Assembly: GCA_023935145.1 (NCBI GenBank)
Contig: CM043698.1
Coordinates: 33,637,001 to 33,701,000, forward strand
Length of the DNA stretch: 64,000 nucleotides
Source of the DNA: Bretschneidera sinensis
Lineage: Eukaryota > Streptophyta > Magnoliopsida > Brassicales > Akaniaceae
Direction of reading: 5' to 3'
Part shown: piece after piece, positions 24,485 through 36,207 of the stretch
How the letters are laid out: each line of letters starts with the position of its first letter
Numbering within the stretch: position 1 is the first letter of the stretch
Made by a program: the position numbers and the translations under genes
Notes under the pieces: model-generated
The model's input: only the letters and a program-made list of their open reading frames with translations
Database searches by the model: none
What the model was told of the DNA's origin: nothing

Positions 24485-25806
24485 CAGCGTGGGTAGGAAA
24501 ATGAGAATTGTGCTTGTACTCCAGTCTCTCATCTGATTTGTATACCATAGACATTTCATTATATCCATTTTTTATTAGTCGATGTAAAGTTCCTTGCTCT
24601 TTGTAATTCTGGCTCTTCCCTAAATTGGCATACTCTGTGATGAGCGTCCTATTCAGGATAGGATTTGGTCTTTTGGTTGTGTATTCTAATTGATGTGCGG
24701 GACTCCTGTGTATAATATGTACTGTATTTTGATAGGAAATAACCCATTGATTCTAAAATTCAAAGATAGTGAAGCCTGTCAGAGCTGCTTTCTTGTAACT
24801 CATGAGATGTCATACGTATTCATTCTGGATCCGTAGGTGAAACTGAAGAAAAATAATAGAATCTATTGCTAACAGCGTGGATTAATGTGACCATTGTATC
24901 AACTTTCATTTTGATCACAATGATCATAAACTTACCTACTGCAAGGCCATACTAGCAGTTGTCATCCTCATATGACACTCATTGATGAATGTAGGTTACT
25001 GCTGAACAATTATCAGTTTAAGCTGCAACATCAGTTCAGAGAAGGGAATCAGGTTGCCGATTCTCTAGCAAAGAGATTATGTTGCTGATTATGACTGTAA
25101 TTTGTATGATGAACCTCCTTCCCGTTGTGTTCTTGATTAGTGCGTATTGTAGAGGTGTATCATTCCCCCGTGTTTAAGGCCTGGTGGCTCACCAAAAGCA
25201 AGTATGTTTGAAGCAAATATCATAGGCATCAATTGATTATGCTTTTTGTTTATCTTATGTTTTCTTTAGTAATATAGAATTGAAATTGACGTGAAATCAT
25301 TATTTTTCAACAATTTATTTTTAATTCTGCTTAGTTTACAAAAATTACTAGGGTAGTTTTTTTGGAAAATGCTGATGGACCTATAATTTTGGAAAATAAA
25401 AGACGCCATGCACAACCAGAAAATTTAAAACGTAGAATCCAGCCACCATCTCTGACCGCCAGCCATCAGCGTCGTTTGAGTGTAGTAAGAGGCCTTAAAT
25501 AATCTATCAACAATAGCTGTTCCATATCACTCTATTAGCATCTTCTCTCATTAAACAAGCTTTGGCTCAAGTTCACAAGGATTCTCACCAAGAAACCATT
25601 TCTGTGGTCACAGTTTCTCGTTCAATTAGAGCTACAATGTCTTGTAAGTTCCAAAAGCATCATTTCATATTCAAAATCAGTAATCGATTGACAGGCCAAA
25701 ACAATACTCTTGCACAAAAAATATGACTACGCTGAGAAGAAAGTAGTGGTTTTGTGCTAAAATAACTATCTAGCATGTCATCTAAAATGAAGGCATCCAC
25801 ATCTCA
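24485..25806. other. Spacer between the 3' ends of KEULE and the photolyase pseudogene
   Basis: KEULE's 3' UTR must begin here. The only other recognisable item is a short RNase H-like peptide relic at 25023-25088. The two genes converge on this spacer. Confidence 0.6.
25023..25088 (+). pseudogene. RNase H-domain scrap (LINE/RVT_3 type)
   Basis: The frame reads LQHQFREGNQVADSLAKR and then stops. The pattern H-x-x-R-E-G-N-x-x-A-D-x-L-A-K is the end of the RNase H-fold domain common in plant non-LTR elements and their relics (RVT_3). Nothing upstream could be joined to it with confidence. Confidence 0.6.
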
Positions 25807-26919
25807 TCAACTAACTGCAGAGTTTGTTTCTCCGCTGAGCAGGTTATCTGCTTTTCTCTTCTTAATTCCACCGACTAGCCTTTTGACATAGGCGATGTAT
25901 CCATCAACATCAAATTTCCTCTTGCACCCTGCATAGTTCGTGTACCGAACTTTTCCAAAAACGGGTCGACCTCGCCATCCCTGAATGCCAACCAAAAGGA
26001 CTTTAATATTAATGCTAGTGGCAATGTGGTAGAGCTCAAAACACAATCAACAAACTATTCTTAATTGTAGTTTTAACATTCAATCTCAAAGTACATTTAC
26101 TTCTCAATGGAGGGGCACAAGCCTTCATATCAATTAAAGGCTTCTGCAACTTCACTGATTTTGCCTTATTTTACCTGAACCAGGATGCCTCTGTCTTTGT
26201 GGTGCATAGCAGTGTAATTTAAACTTAGGAACCAAGTGACATGTTAACCGAAGAACAACATGCATGTTTGCCCATAGAAATTATTCTTGAATCAACTAAG
26301 GGAGACAACAATGAAAGAAAAAAATAAACATAAACCTGGTCATGGACACCGCAAATAGACCACATGCAACCAACATATCCATTCGGATCCCTCCCGTCTA
26401 TTTCATACTGCATCCAGAGTTCTAGGTTAGGAAACCAGATGGCACATTGGTCAGAATCACCAAAAAAGACCAAGATAAATGGATATTGAAAGAGCTTCTT
26501 CAGGTCCTCTTATCCACTCAAGAATCTTTTTTGCCCAATACATCCTATAAATGACTTTCTAATTATTAGTCAAAAGACTTAAAACTACGAGAAGTGATAG
26601 AAATATTTCACAAAAAGATAACAAAACGTAAGAAAATTAACAACATATTCAAGTTAAAAATGAGCTGTATGATTTAAACAATTTTTTTTACTGTCAATGT
26701 TGCAGCATCCATGATTCAATGTGACAAAAAACACCCTTATTTTTCCAAAAGAAGAGAAAAATGTGACAAAAAGCATCACTAGCCTAAATACTAATTAGCC
26801 AATTACCACTAAAGAAATTATTGTTTGAACTTTTTCTGTGTCATTATATTTCAGCATGTGTCACTTTACTCATTTGTATGCTTGGATCACAATGTAAGCT
26901 GAAATTCGAACTTTTCAAT

Positions 26920-27105
26920 TCCAGACCACAACCCTCTCCATTTAATAATTGAAATGGAGGTCAAGTTTATGGTGAAATTAAATGCTACATTGACAAATTT
27001 AAATTTGGATATTCTCCATTAGATGATGTAGCATTCAATCTCAACACAAACTTGACTCCATTTCAATTTTCAAATAGAGAGGATCATAATCCTTCAATCC
27101 CTCTT
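26920..27105. repeat. MITE-like inverted-repeat element, copy 2
   Basis: In the photolyase intron between blocks 6 and 7. The left arm CCTCTCCATTTAATAATTGA, GGTCAAGTTTATGGTG and AATGCTACATTGACAAATTT mirrors the right arm GATGATGTAGCATTCAATCT, ACAAACTTGACTCCATTTCA and GAGAGGATCATAATCCTTC. Block order and wording match the segment at 4140-4345, so both are members of one dispersed family. The ends are approximate. Confidence 0.65.
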
Positions 27106-27965
27106 TTGACAGCTAGTACTCTTTGAACGTTGAGTGATAATGGACCTGAGATTAATTGCATTGCAGGTGTGAATTACCTTGATTATTAGATTCATAAATG
27201 TCCAGGTATGAATTCAATTGCAAAAGTAGGTAAGCACTCGCAACATTCGGTAAGCATGGAACAAAAAAAAAGAAGAATGAAAACAACTTTCTAAACATAT
27301 AAAGAACAAAAGTAAACAGCAAGAAGGTACTTGCCTCGTGAAACCATGCATCTTCCCGTAGTGAACCATCTCCAAATGTAAAGCACTCCAGAGCTGAAAT
27401 CCAAAATACAATAGTTGGAAAATCAGCAAGGAATTGATACAACAGAGAACTCCAGAGATTTGTAAAAGTATGAAACCAATTTTGGATACTTTCAAGATTT
27501 TATATAAGTCTGAAATCATCTCGAAATAAAAACTTACAGGATCTGCCATCTGTGCCTTCTCAAGTTGCTTCATCCTACAAGTTCACTCAGCAAAAACAGA
27601 GATATTCCAGTATGGTGGTATGGCCAAAACAAAGCAATGCCACTCACGTGTAGATATGTTCTCGCTTGTCAGAACCATGGTCCATCAAGCTCTTGTGTGC
27701 CCATTCCCATGCCTCCTTTAATGAATCATAACGCGGTTGATAGAAGCAAAAGTTATCGGCAAGCTTTCTGCGGACAATCAACTCCTCCAAGAATGTGTCA
27801 ACTGCCTATAATGTAATAGCAGACAAATGCAGAAAGATTAAGCAATACATCAAATATAGTGAACAAAAAAATAAAAGGCAGAGATTTCAAATGAATCAAA
27901 TGTGACAATGAACTATGTCTGATAGTGGATGCCAATGATAAATCCTCCTCAAATAAAGTTATTTC

Positions 27966-28146
27966 TGTTAATGTATATATATATATATATATATACATTG
28001 TATATGTTAGTCCCATATCGGTTAGAATGGGAAACATTCCCCTTAGGTTAGGCTATAAATAGGATACCTCCTTTGTAAGCAAATCACACCATTCAATACA
28101 ATTCCCTTCTCTTTGTATTGTCTCACTTCCTCTCTTAAATTCAACT
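27966..28146 (+). repeat. Copia 5' LTR
   Basis: 181 bp starting TGTTAATGTATATA with a (TA)n run, then TTAGTCCCATATCGG, CTATAAATAGGATACC (a TATA-box-like promoter element near 28050) and ending AAATTCAACT. Pairs with 31831-32006. Confidence 0.9.
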
Positions 28147-28159
28147 TGGTATCAGAGCC
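28147..28159 (+). other. Copia primer-binding site
   Basis: TGGTATCAGAGCC, immediately after the 5' LTR, is the usual complement of the initiator tRNA-Met 3' end used by plant Copia elements to prime minus-strand synthesis. Confidence 0.88.
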
Positions 28160-28385
28160 AGGTTCTTAGTGGTCTTCGGTATATCAAGAGTTGAGTATGC
28201 TCTGTGATTGCCACTATTAGTGGATCATTCACATTAGAAAGACTTTTTGTATATGCTCTTCATACCTGTCGGGTCATTACTATAGTTGGAGTCTTATTCT
28301 CCATCAACATCATCTCAGCTGCCATTCCACCGACGTCATTATAATCGGAGTCTTATTCTCCTTCAACGTCCCCGGTTCGAGTTTG

Positions 28386-31300
28386 TCAATTCTGTAAGAA
28401 GCAAGCCTCTGGTCATCTTCAGCGTGATTGTTTCCAAAACCCCAACAGACATTCCCAGCAATACATGTCTCACAGTACTCCTTCTAGATCTGCTGCCACT
28501 ACTGCTGAAAGTTCATCATCCACTGCTTCTATTGAAACGTTTTTTGCCTCTGACATAGAGGAAATTGTCAAACAAGTCCTTGCTCATTCTGGTAATCTAC
28601 CTTCTATTGCTATGTCATCCACTTCAGGTAATTCATCGTGGTTCTTTGACTCTGCATGTTGTAATCACATGACTCCTAATTCCACTCTCTTTTCCACCAA
28701 ACATCTTGCTAATCATATTCCGATTATTCAAACTACTGATGGTTCCAATGACCGTGAGTCATATCGGAAAAATTGCAATATTAAACACTTCTCTTCCTGA
28801 TACTTATTGTATTCCCCAACTCACTCTCAATCTCATATCTGTTGGTCAATTATGTGACTTTGGTCTAACTGTCCTTTTTTCTGCTTCTCCTTGTTGTGTG
28901 CAGGATCCAAAGACGGGACAAACACTTAGGATAGGCCGTAAGGTTGGACGACTCTTTAAATTCATCAATCTTCACATTCCATCCCGTTTCTCCTCATCAG
29001 TTCAGACAACAGCCCCAGTCTCATCTACCCCATCCGTCAGTCTCTGGAATTCTCATTTGGGTCATGCTTCTATCAGTCGTCTTCAATCCTTAGTGTCTAG
29101 TGGTCATTTAGGGCTTGTTAATAAAGAGCAATTTGATTGTCTCCCTTGTCAACTTGCCAAACAATCGGCATTGCCATTTCACAAAAGTAATTCTTTTTCT
29201 TCTGCACCATTTGACTTGATTCACTCTGATGTTTGGGACCCGTCTCCCACTGCTACTATGGGAAGCTCTAGATATTTTGTCATTTTTGTTGACGATTACT
29301 CCCGTTACACTTGGATATTTCTTATGCGTAATCGATATGAATTACCTCAATTATTCTTTGATTTTGCTACCATGGTCAAAACTCAATTTTCTTGCAATAT
29401 CAAAGTGTTTCGTGCCTGACATGCTGCTGAATACATAGACTATAGCGTCCTTAACTTTCTTCGCCAACATGGCACTCTTCCTCATCCTTCATGTCTAAGC
29501 ACCTCTCAACAAAATGGGCGTGCTGAACGCAAACATCGAGACATTCTCAATACCACCCATGCTCTTCTCATATCTGCTTCGTGTCGTGAATGTTTTTGGG
29601 GTGAAACTGTTCTTACAGCTGTTTACACCAAGAATCATGTACCTTCTCCCATCATTGGGAATCCCCTTTGAGCGTTTCTATGGTCACCCTCCTGACTATA
29701 GTACTCTTAAGGTATTTGGTTATGCCTGCTTTATTCTCCTTCAACCTCATGAGCGCACCAAATTGGAACCTAGATCTGACTTATGTTGTTTCTTGAGATA
29801 CAGATTTGAACACAAAGGCTACAGATGTTGGGATCCTTCCTCATGTTGTTTTCTGGGAACACAAGATGTTCGCCTCCATGTCCAAGTTTCACTTGTCACA
29901 CGACAACACCTCTCTCCTATTCACTAACCTCTCCAATGATCTTTTTCCCGACACTCTTAAACCAAACTTTTCTTTTGAGTCAAAATCTCCACCAACACAT
30001 CATATCTCTTTATCAGTCATTACCCCCTAACATGTCTACAGACACCTCCATTGAGTTATCCACCTTACCCTCACATCCTATCTCTTTATCATATATCTCA
30101 TTACCACCTAACATGTCTACAGACACCTCAATTGAGTTATCCACCTTACCCTCTTCTGAGGAACTTGTCTCTTCCGATGGATCCGCTCTAACAGCTTCTG
30201 ATCTCCCTCCTCGGCTAAGTAACCGGGTAAAAACTCCTTCTGTTAAGCTTTGTGACTTTGTTGTATTTTCTACTATTCTTTCTCACCATGAACCACAGTC
30301 TTATCGTGAAGCTAGTTCTGATCCTCTTTGACAAAAAGAAATGAGTGATGAACTACAGGCACTCGAAAACACTCACACCTAGGATCTAATGGGCTTACCA
30401 AAAGGCAAACATGTTCTGGGATGCAAATGGGTTTACAAGATCAAAACTCACTCTGATGGGTCCGTAGATCGATACAAGGCTCGCTTGGTAGCTAAAGGGT
30501 TTATCTAGGAGTATGGAATCGACTATGGGAGACTTTTGCCCCGGTTGCCCGCCTCACTTCAGTTCGCAGCTTAATTGCAGTTGTCACCGTTTGTCATTGG
30601 GGATTATTTCAGATGGATGTGAAAAATGTTTTTTTTATTGGTGAACTCACCGAAGAAGTTTATATGTGCCCTCCTTCTGGTTCTTATCATATTTCGCATC
30701 AAGTCTACAAACTTCGTCGGGCTCTCTATGGTCTCAAGCAAGCTCCTCGGGCTTGATTTGCCAAGTTCAACACCATTGTTGGAGATTTTGGATTCACTCC
30801 CAGCTCACATGATTTTGCTCTTTTCATTCGAAAAACAAACCAGGGTACTATACTTCTTCTCCTCTATGTTGATGACATGATCATCACTGGTGATGACATA
30901 TCTGGAATTTCGGATCTCAAGACTTATCTCAGCCAACATGTCAAGATGAAAGATCTTGGGAAGCTCAGCTACTTCTTAGTACTTGAGATCACTTCTAACT
31001 CCGAGGGATATTATCTTTCTCAAGCAAAGTATGCTTCTGACTTTTTACTCGAGCGGGACTCACAAATAGTAAGACAAGTACCACTCCTCTTGAGCTCAAA
31101 TCTAAACTCACTCCTCTGGATGGTACACCTTTGGAAGACCCCACCTTGTTTCGCCAGTTGGTTGGTAATCTTGTTTATCTTAGAGTTATTCGCCCTGACA
31201 TCTTTTATGCTGTCCATATTGTCAGTCAATTTCTCTCTGCTCCTTGCGTACCCCATTATGCCGCAGTTCTTCGCATTCTCAGGTATATTAAGGGGGCCCT

Positions 31301-31772
31301 ATTTAATGGTCTCTATTTCTCAACTCACTCTTCACTTGAGATTCGTGTCTACTCAGATGCAGATTGGGCAGGTGATCCCACTGATCGTAGATCCACCACT
31401 GGTTATTGCTTCTTTCTTGGTGATTTTCTTATTTTTTGGCGAAGCAAGAAGTAAACAGTAGTCGCTCAATCCAACACAGAAGCTGAGTATAGAGCCCTTG
31501 CTGATACAACTCAGGAACTTCTTTGGCTTTGTTGGTTACTTGAAGACATGGGCGTCACTCATTCTACTGCCACTATCATCAGATGCGATAATCAAAGTGC
31601 TATCCAGATTGCTCACAATGGTGTATTCCATGAACACACAAAACACATTGAGATTGATTGTCACTTTGTGCGTCATCATCTCACCCGTGGGACTATTGGA
31701 CTATTATTAGTTTCTTCTACTGATCAAACTGCTGATATCTTCACTAAAATACATTCTCCTGGATGCCTTTAG
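28386..31772 (+). pseudogene. Copia gag end and pol, broken by stops and frameshifts
   Basis: A zinc knuckle is read at 28386-28433 with spacing C-x2-C-x6-H-x4-C, two residues longer than the usual C-x2-C-x4-H-x4-C. Next come a protease remnant WFFDSACCNHMTP (the active site normally D-S-G is D-S-A), the GAG-pre-integrase H-H-C-C finger (WNSHLGHAS ... CLPCQLAKQ), the integrase core (FDLIHSDVWDPSP, VIFVDDYSRYTWIF), an in-frame stop near 29417, then reverse transcriptase ([22 protein letters not shown] with a stop, LLLYVDDMIITGDD at about 30860-30900) and RNase H (DADWAGDPTDRRSTTGYC, ADIFTK). Several stops and frame changes make it inactive. Confidence 0.9.
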
Positions 31773-31816
31773 GATTTAGTTTCCAAACTCAAGTTGGTCT
31801 CCATTTTACCACCTTG

Positions 31817-31830
31817 AGTTTTAAGGGGGC
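31817..31830 (+). other. Copia polypurine tract
   Basis: AGTTTTAAGGGGGC directly before the 3' LTR; the G-rich purine end is where plus-strand synthesis would start. Confidence 0.8.
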
Positions 31831-32006
31831 TATTAATGTATATATACATACATTGTATATGTTAGTCCCACATCAGTTAGAATGGGAAACATTCCCCTTA
31901 GGTTAGGTTATAAATAAGATACCTCCCTTGTAAGTAAATCACACCATTCAATACAATACAATTCTCTTCTCTTTGTATTGTCTCACTTCCTCTCCTAAAT
32001 TCAACT
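31831..32006 (+). repeat. Copia 3' LTR
   Basis: 176 bp, copy of 27966-28146 with a shorter TA run, TA in place of the initial TG, and a 5-bp duplication (ACAAT) near 31951. Followed by the ATTTC target duplicate. Confidence 0.9.
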
Positions 32007-34045
32007 ATTTCAAGAGCAGGTAAATATGCCTCTTCCATGTTCAGTCTGATAAATTAAAGTTAAACCATGAAAAATTGGCAGCCTGTCAGCACAAACCTGA
32101 GGACCAAGTTGACGAACTCTACGTGCCTCTATGGCACATCGCTGGCCAGATACCTGCCCAAAATGCAGATACGGAGAGAGACCGGAAAGTGCCTTTGGTT
32201 TTAGCGGATTGTTCCAATCAGTAGAATAATTCTTCAATCTTTTTGTCAAGAACCCATCTTTACTTCCCATCAATGCTTCCATCGCAGCATCTTCTCCTGG
32301 TTCACACCATTCGATTTCAGGAACTTCTGCTCCTTTCCTAGTCATATAATATTAAACAATCACATTACAATTTACAACACAACACAATTCAACTCTACCC
32401 TTATCATATATAATGGCACCTAACCTTAAAACATTATCAATGAGGCTATCTCAGTCAATCTACCTATCCGTTGCAGCCCACTTTCTATTTCGTGGTTGCA
32501 GCATCGAAAATCAATGAGGTACTCAGGAAGCCATTTATTTATCTTACCCCTTATTGTTTTAGCAGTATACTGCAACTTCTCCAAGGCCACCCAAAGAGGT
32601 ACTACATTATGGGCATCAACTTCATGTATAGTCACTGATCACTTACTTCTTGCAAATGTCCTCTTTACATCTCTGAATTTCCCGTAGAGGTGAGAAATTT
32701 TTAACGAGAACTGAAGCCCCACATTCTCTAAGGAAATTCGGAGTAGTCTCTTCAGCTACTCCCTAAATATTTCAATACATAAAATTGATCAGCCTCTTTA
32801 TCATTAAATTTAATCTGGTAGCTAAGTAAACCCCACAAAACAGGAAAAATCATGCCATTGTCTTTTCTTTTTTTTTGACCAATGGATATTACAGATATTA
32901 CCTTAATATTAAGTAAATATTAAGGTTTTCATTATCAAAAACATATCAGATATTACAGATTCTCCATTCAACTGGAACTAATTAATACAACTATTAGGTA
33001 AAATATTTCATGTTATTATAAGACCGTAACAAACTTAAAATTAGCATTCGAAAAAAAATGCTACACAAACCAATTAAACATCAAATCTTTTTAGTAATAA
33101 CTAAAACAATCTGATCACCTTTACCTATCATTTCAAAATCCAAAACAACAAAACAAGGAAACACACAATAAAATCCAATCAAATTTACATATAACGTAGA
33201 AAGCTTGTTTCCTCTTCAAAATTTCATTTTCTTATCATTCGCGTAAAATTTTCACAGCAACCAAACAGAGAGTATATATATGGATACACTCAAAATTGAA
33301 AGAAAAGATGGGTTCTCTTTAAATGTATAACAAAACTCACCTGAAACAAGAAAAAGGGCATTTTAGGAGTCTCTTCTATACTTCGATGAAGCTGACGCAA
33401 GCCCTTTAACATAAACCCTAGCTGCCTCGCTTTTGCACCCAGAAACTGATCAAACAGATTGAACGCAACAGCCACGGGCACTTTTGCTTTGTTTGCCTGA
33501 TCAACGGCATGGATCAACGCCCAGTTGTCTCTCAACCGTTGATCCCTGAACATCCAGTACACAAGGGGGCCCAATGTTTGATCGGACGACCGTGATCCTT
33601 CCTTGAGAACCCGGATGCGACCCGATTGAACAGAGGTTACTGGGGCCATCGATGTGAAGTGAGTGAAGAGAAAGGGAAAGTCTGGGTGTTTGCTAAAGCG
33701 AGCCGGGAGAGCAAGGAAGTGCTGGTGGCGGAGGATAACAAGTGCGCCAGGGGTGAAGGGTGGGAGAATGAAAGAAGAGAGAGAGAGAGAGAGCTGGACA
33801 TCATTGATGAAGACCGGAGAGAGAAAATGGAGGGAACTGGATACAGTTAACGTTGTGGTTTTGAATTGATATACGTGGATAAGTTTATCTGTCGACACGT
33901 GAAAATTGAACAAATAGGTTTTTCAAATGGTCGTTGCGACGACACCAACAGCCTTGTTATACGAGTTATGCCTATCTTTTGATACTGAAAACATTTAGTT
34001 CCCTTGAACTTCCCTCAGTCTAGCTACCTTGCAATTCTGATATTT

Positions 34046-34786
34046 CTTAGCGTCTACTCTTCAAGCAATAATCCTTGATTAATACTTTCTAATTTCAAAG
34101 GCAAAAGTCATGTCTAACACGAAAAATTGGTAATGTTTTTTTTTGCTTAATTAGTTTAAACCACTTAGCATCTCTATTCACGAAAGATTATAATTTTTAA
34201 AAATAAAAAATATTATCGACAATTTCACAAATTATAATTGTTTGACATAAATCATTCATGTCTTGCATATATATATATATATATATATATAATTCTTACT
34301 TGTGAGTCTACTCGTATATAAAATGCACACATGACTAATGGCTAATGTATGATTATTTGTAATCGTAACTTTTCAATTGATTGTTAATACTATCAACTTT
34401 GGTCTTGTCTTAGCGTCTACTCTTCAAGCAATAATCCTTGATTAATACTTTCTAATTTCATAGGAAAAAGTCATGTCTAACACGAAAAATTGGTAATGTT
34501 TTTTTTTTGCTTAATTAGTTTAAACCACTTAGTATTAATTAGTTTAAACCACTTAGTATTTCTATTCACGAAAGATTATAATTTTTAAAAATAAAAAATA
34601 TTATCGACAATTTCACAAGTTATAATTGTTTGACATAAATCATTCATGTCTTGCATATATATGTATGTAATTCTTACTTATGAGTCTACTCGTATGTAAA
34701 ATGCACACATGACTAATGACTAATGTATGATTATTTGTAATCGTAACTTTTCAATTGATTGTTAATACTATCAACTTTGGTCTTGT
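34046..34786. repeat. Tandem duplication, unit about 363-378 bp
   Basis: Unit 1 (34046-34408) and unit 2 (34409-34786) both begin CTTAGCGTCTACTCTTCAAG and end ACTATCAACTTTGGTCTTGT, and differ at only a few bases. Unit 2 carries an internal 24-bp doubling (AATTAGTTTAAACCACTTAG... near 34516-34560), and the TA run is longer in unit 1 (34268-34291). A CTTA follows unit 2, as expected from slippage or unequal exchange. Confidence 0.92.
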
Positions 34787-36155
34787 CTTAAAATCAGCTT
34801 ATTGAGGTGGAGCTGATACTTCTGCTAATTAATGACACTAACAGCCATGACTATTGCATTAACTTAAGCATGTTTGGATTATGGAAAAATAAAGAAAAAT
34901 GAAATGAAAAAGTACATGCACCATTTCTTTTTTTTTCCTTAATCTTCTTTAACTTAATACGCTGCTAATTTACTTGAACATTCATGATCAAAGCCATAAT
35001 TATTTACCATAACCGAGATGAACATGTACTAGTAATAGCTCTTTGGTCACTGTCAAGGCTCAAGACAATAATAATCTCCCCTATAAAGCTTCACTTTAAA
35101 AGGGAATCAAATTTATTCGATTTGCTAATGGTTGAGAGGTTACTTATTATTATTCTTATTGATGTACTATCATATTTGATTCATCAGTAATTTACCCCAC
35201 ATATTGCTTTTAGAAACTGTTCCAGAAATTATTAGGTATCATTAGAAAAAGACATATTATGCTGTCTTTCGTGTTCCTAGATTTCTCATCAAGCTACTCC
35301 TTATCTGGTCTGGATCCTAAAACTCAAATACATGCATGATATTTGTACCCTTTTGTCTAAATTGATGAAATTACATCATGCCTTTGCATCTTCAAGGACA
35401 ACGTATAGAACAATTATTTAGTTTACTTTTTGAAAATAAAAAAACCCATCTAGTAAATCATGAAATTGGAAGGAATCAAAATTAGTTCATCTGAAACATG
35501 ATGGTTTGTACTGTCCTGAAGAACCAATCGGACAGAGAGGAGTACAGATTGATATAAATCAACAGCAAGAAAAAGGATTCATAAACAAGCAAAATGAAAA
35601 AGACATAAAGCACCCATTTATCAAGGGAAACATATGCAGCCAAAGACTGGATTGTCACAAAAAGTTCAAATCTCATTCAAGTTCAAATGAAATTTACCTT
35701 AAAAAACAGTTAAAATTGCATAACGTGATTTTTAATAAGACAAAATATGTCTTGAAATGTTTTGCGCAAAGCAGAACTTCCAGTAAGCAAGCGGTTGGCT
35801 TTGGTACTACTACCCCATGTGAGGACATTAAGCTTCATGGTTTCTTTTTTTAGCTTCAAAAGTGTTATCATGATTCAGAAATTTGACCTTGCCATACAAA
35901 TTTTGTCCATAAATTCCAATTCAAGGAACCATCTAAGTTGAAAAATAATTATCCATATAATTATGAAAATTAACCAACCAAAAGCTCTAACTTTTTTTTA
36001 CCTCTCTCTCTTTCACTTTGCTTTTATTTAATTTGTTAAGAAAAAAAAGTAATTTTTGATATTTTTTTTATGGAGTGATTTTTTTATAGCTAACCCGACT
36101 AAAGAAATTAAGGTTTACATGTTTGCTGACAGCATGAATCAGAGCAACACTAAAA

Positions 36156-36159
<4 letters not shown>

Positions 36160-36205
<46 letters not shown>
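36160..36205. repeat. (AT)n microsatellite
   Basis: An alternating AT tract of about 46 bases. Confidence 0.95.

Positions 36206-36207
<2 letters not shown>

Larger units (their letters stand above)
27961..32011 (+). mobile_element. Copia LTR retrotransposon, non-autonomous, in a photolyase intron
   Basis: The element spans 27966-32006 (about 4.04 kb) with short LTRs and a 5-bp target duplication ATTTC at 27961-27965 and 32007-32011. The primer-binding site TGGTATCAGAGCC at 28147-28159 follows the 5' LTR and the purine tract AGTTTTAAGGGGG precedes the 3' LTR. Order protease, integrase, reverse transcriptase, RNase H is that of Copia. Most of gag is missing: only about 225 bp separate the primer site from the zinc knuckle. 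The LTRs differ at about nine positions in 170, all transitions, plus two small length changes, so the insertion is not recent. Confidence 0.92.
25807..33649 (-). pseudogene. PHR1: Class II CPD photolyase, disrupted (PHR1/UVR2-like)
   Basis: Nine exon blocks on the minus strand: 33649-33341, 32762-32425, 32337-32097, 27805-27648, 27574-27538, 27393-27335, 26544-26472, 26407-26336, 25980-25807. They follow plant class II photolyase order: [104 protein letters not shown]. The family repairs UV-induced cyclobutane pyrimidine dimers using FAD and blue light. Damage by comparison with the Arabidopsis protein as I recall it: exon 2 has three single-base losses (near 32650, 32640 and 32507) and two stops (near 32460 and 32450); the end of exon 7 lacks the three residues before YEIDGRDP and has no usable donor. 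The donor of exon 6 is GC (AG|GCAAGT). The other exons are clean. A Copia element fills the intron between blocks 3 and 4. Either a recent pseudogene or, less likely, sequencing error. Confidence 0.88.

Noticed and set aside
32630..32660. A tiny intron in photolyase exon 2 (AAGTAAGT...ATCAG) that would rescue the frame
   Set aside because: The segment is about 14 bases, far below the length of any plant intron, and comparison with the known protein explains it better as two single-base losses.
35506..35853. Plus-strand 115-codon open frame
   Set aside because: Composition is that of random AT-rich DNA and no motif is recognisable.
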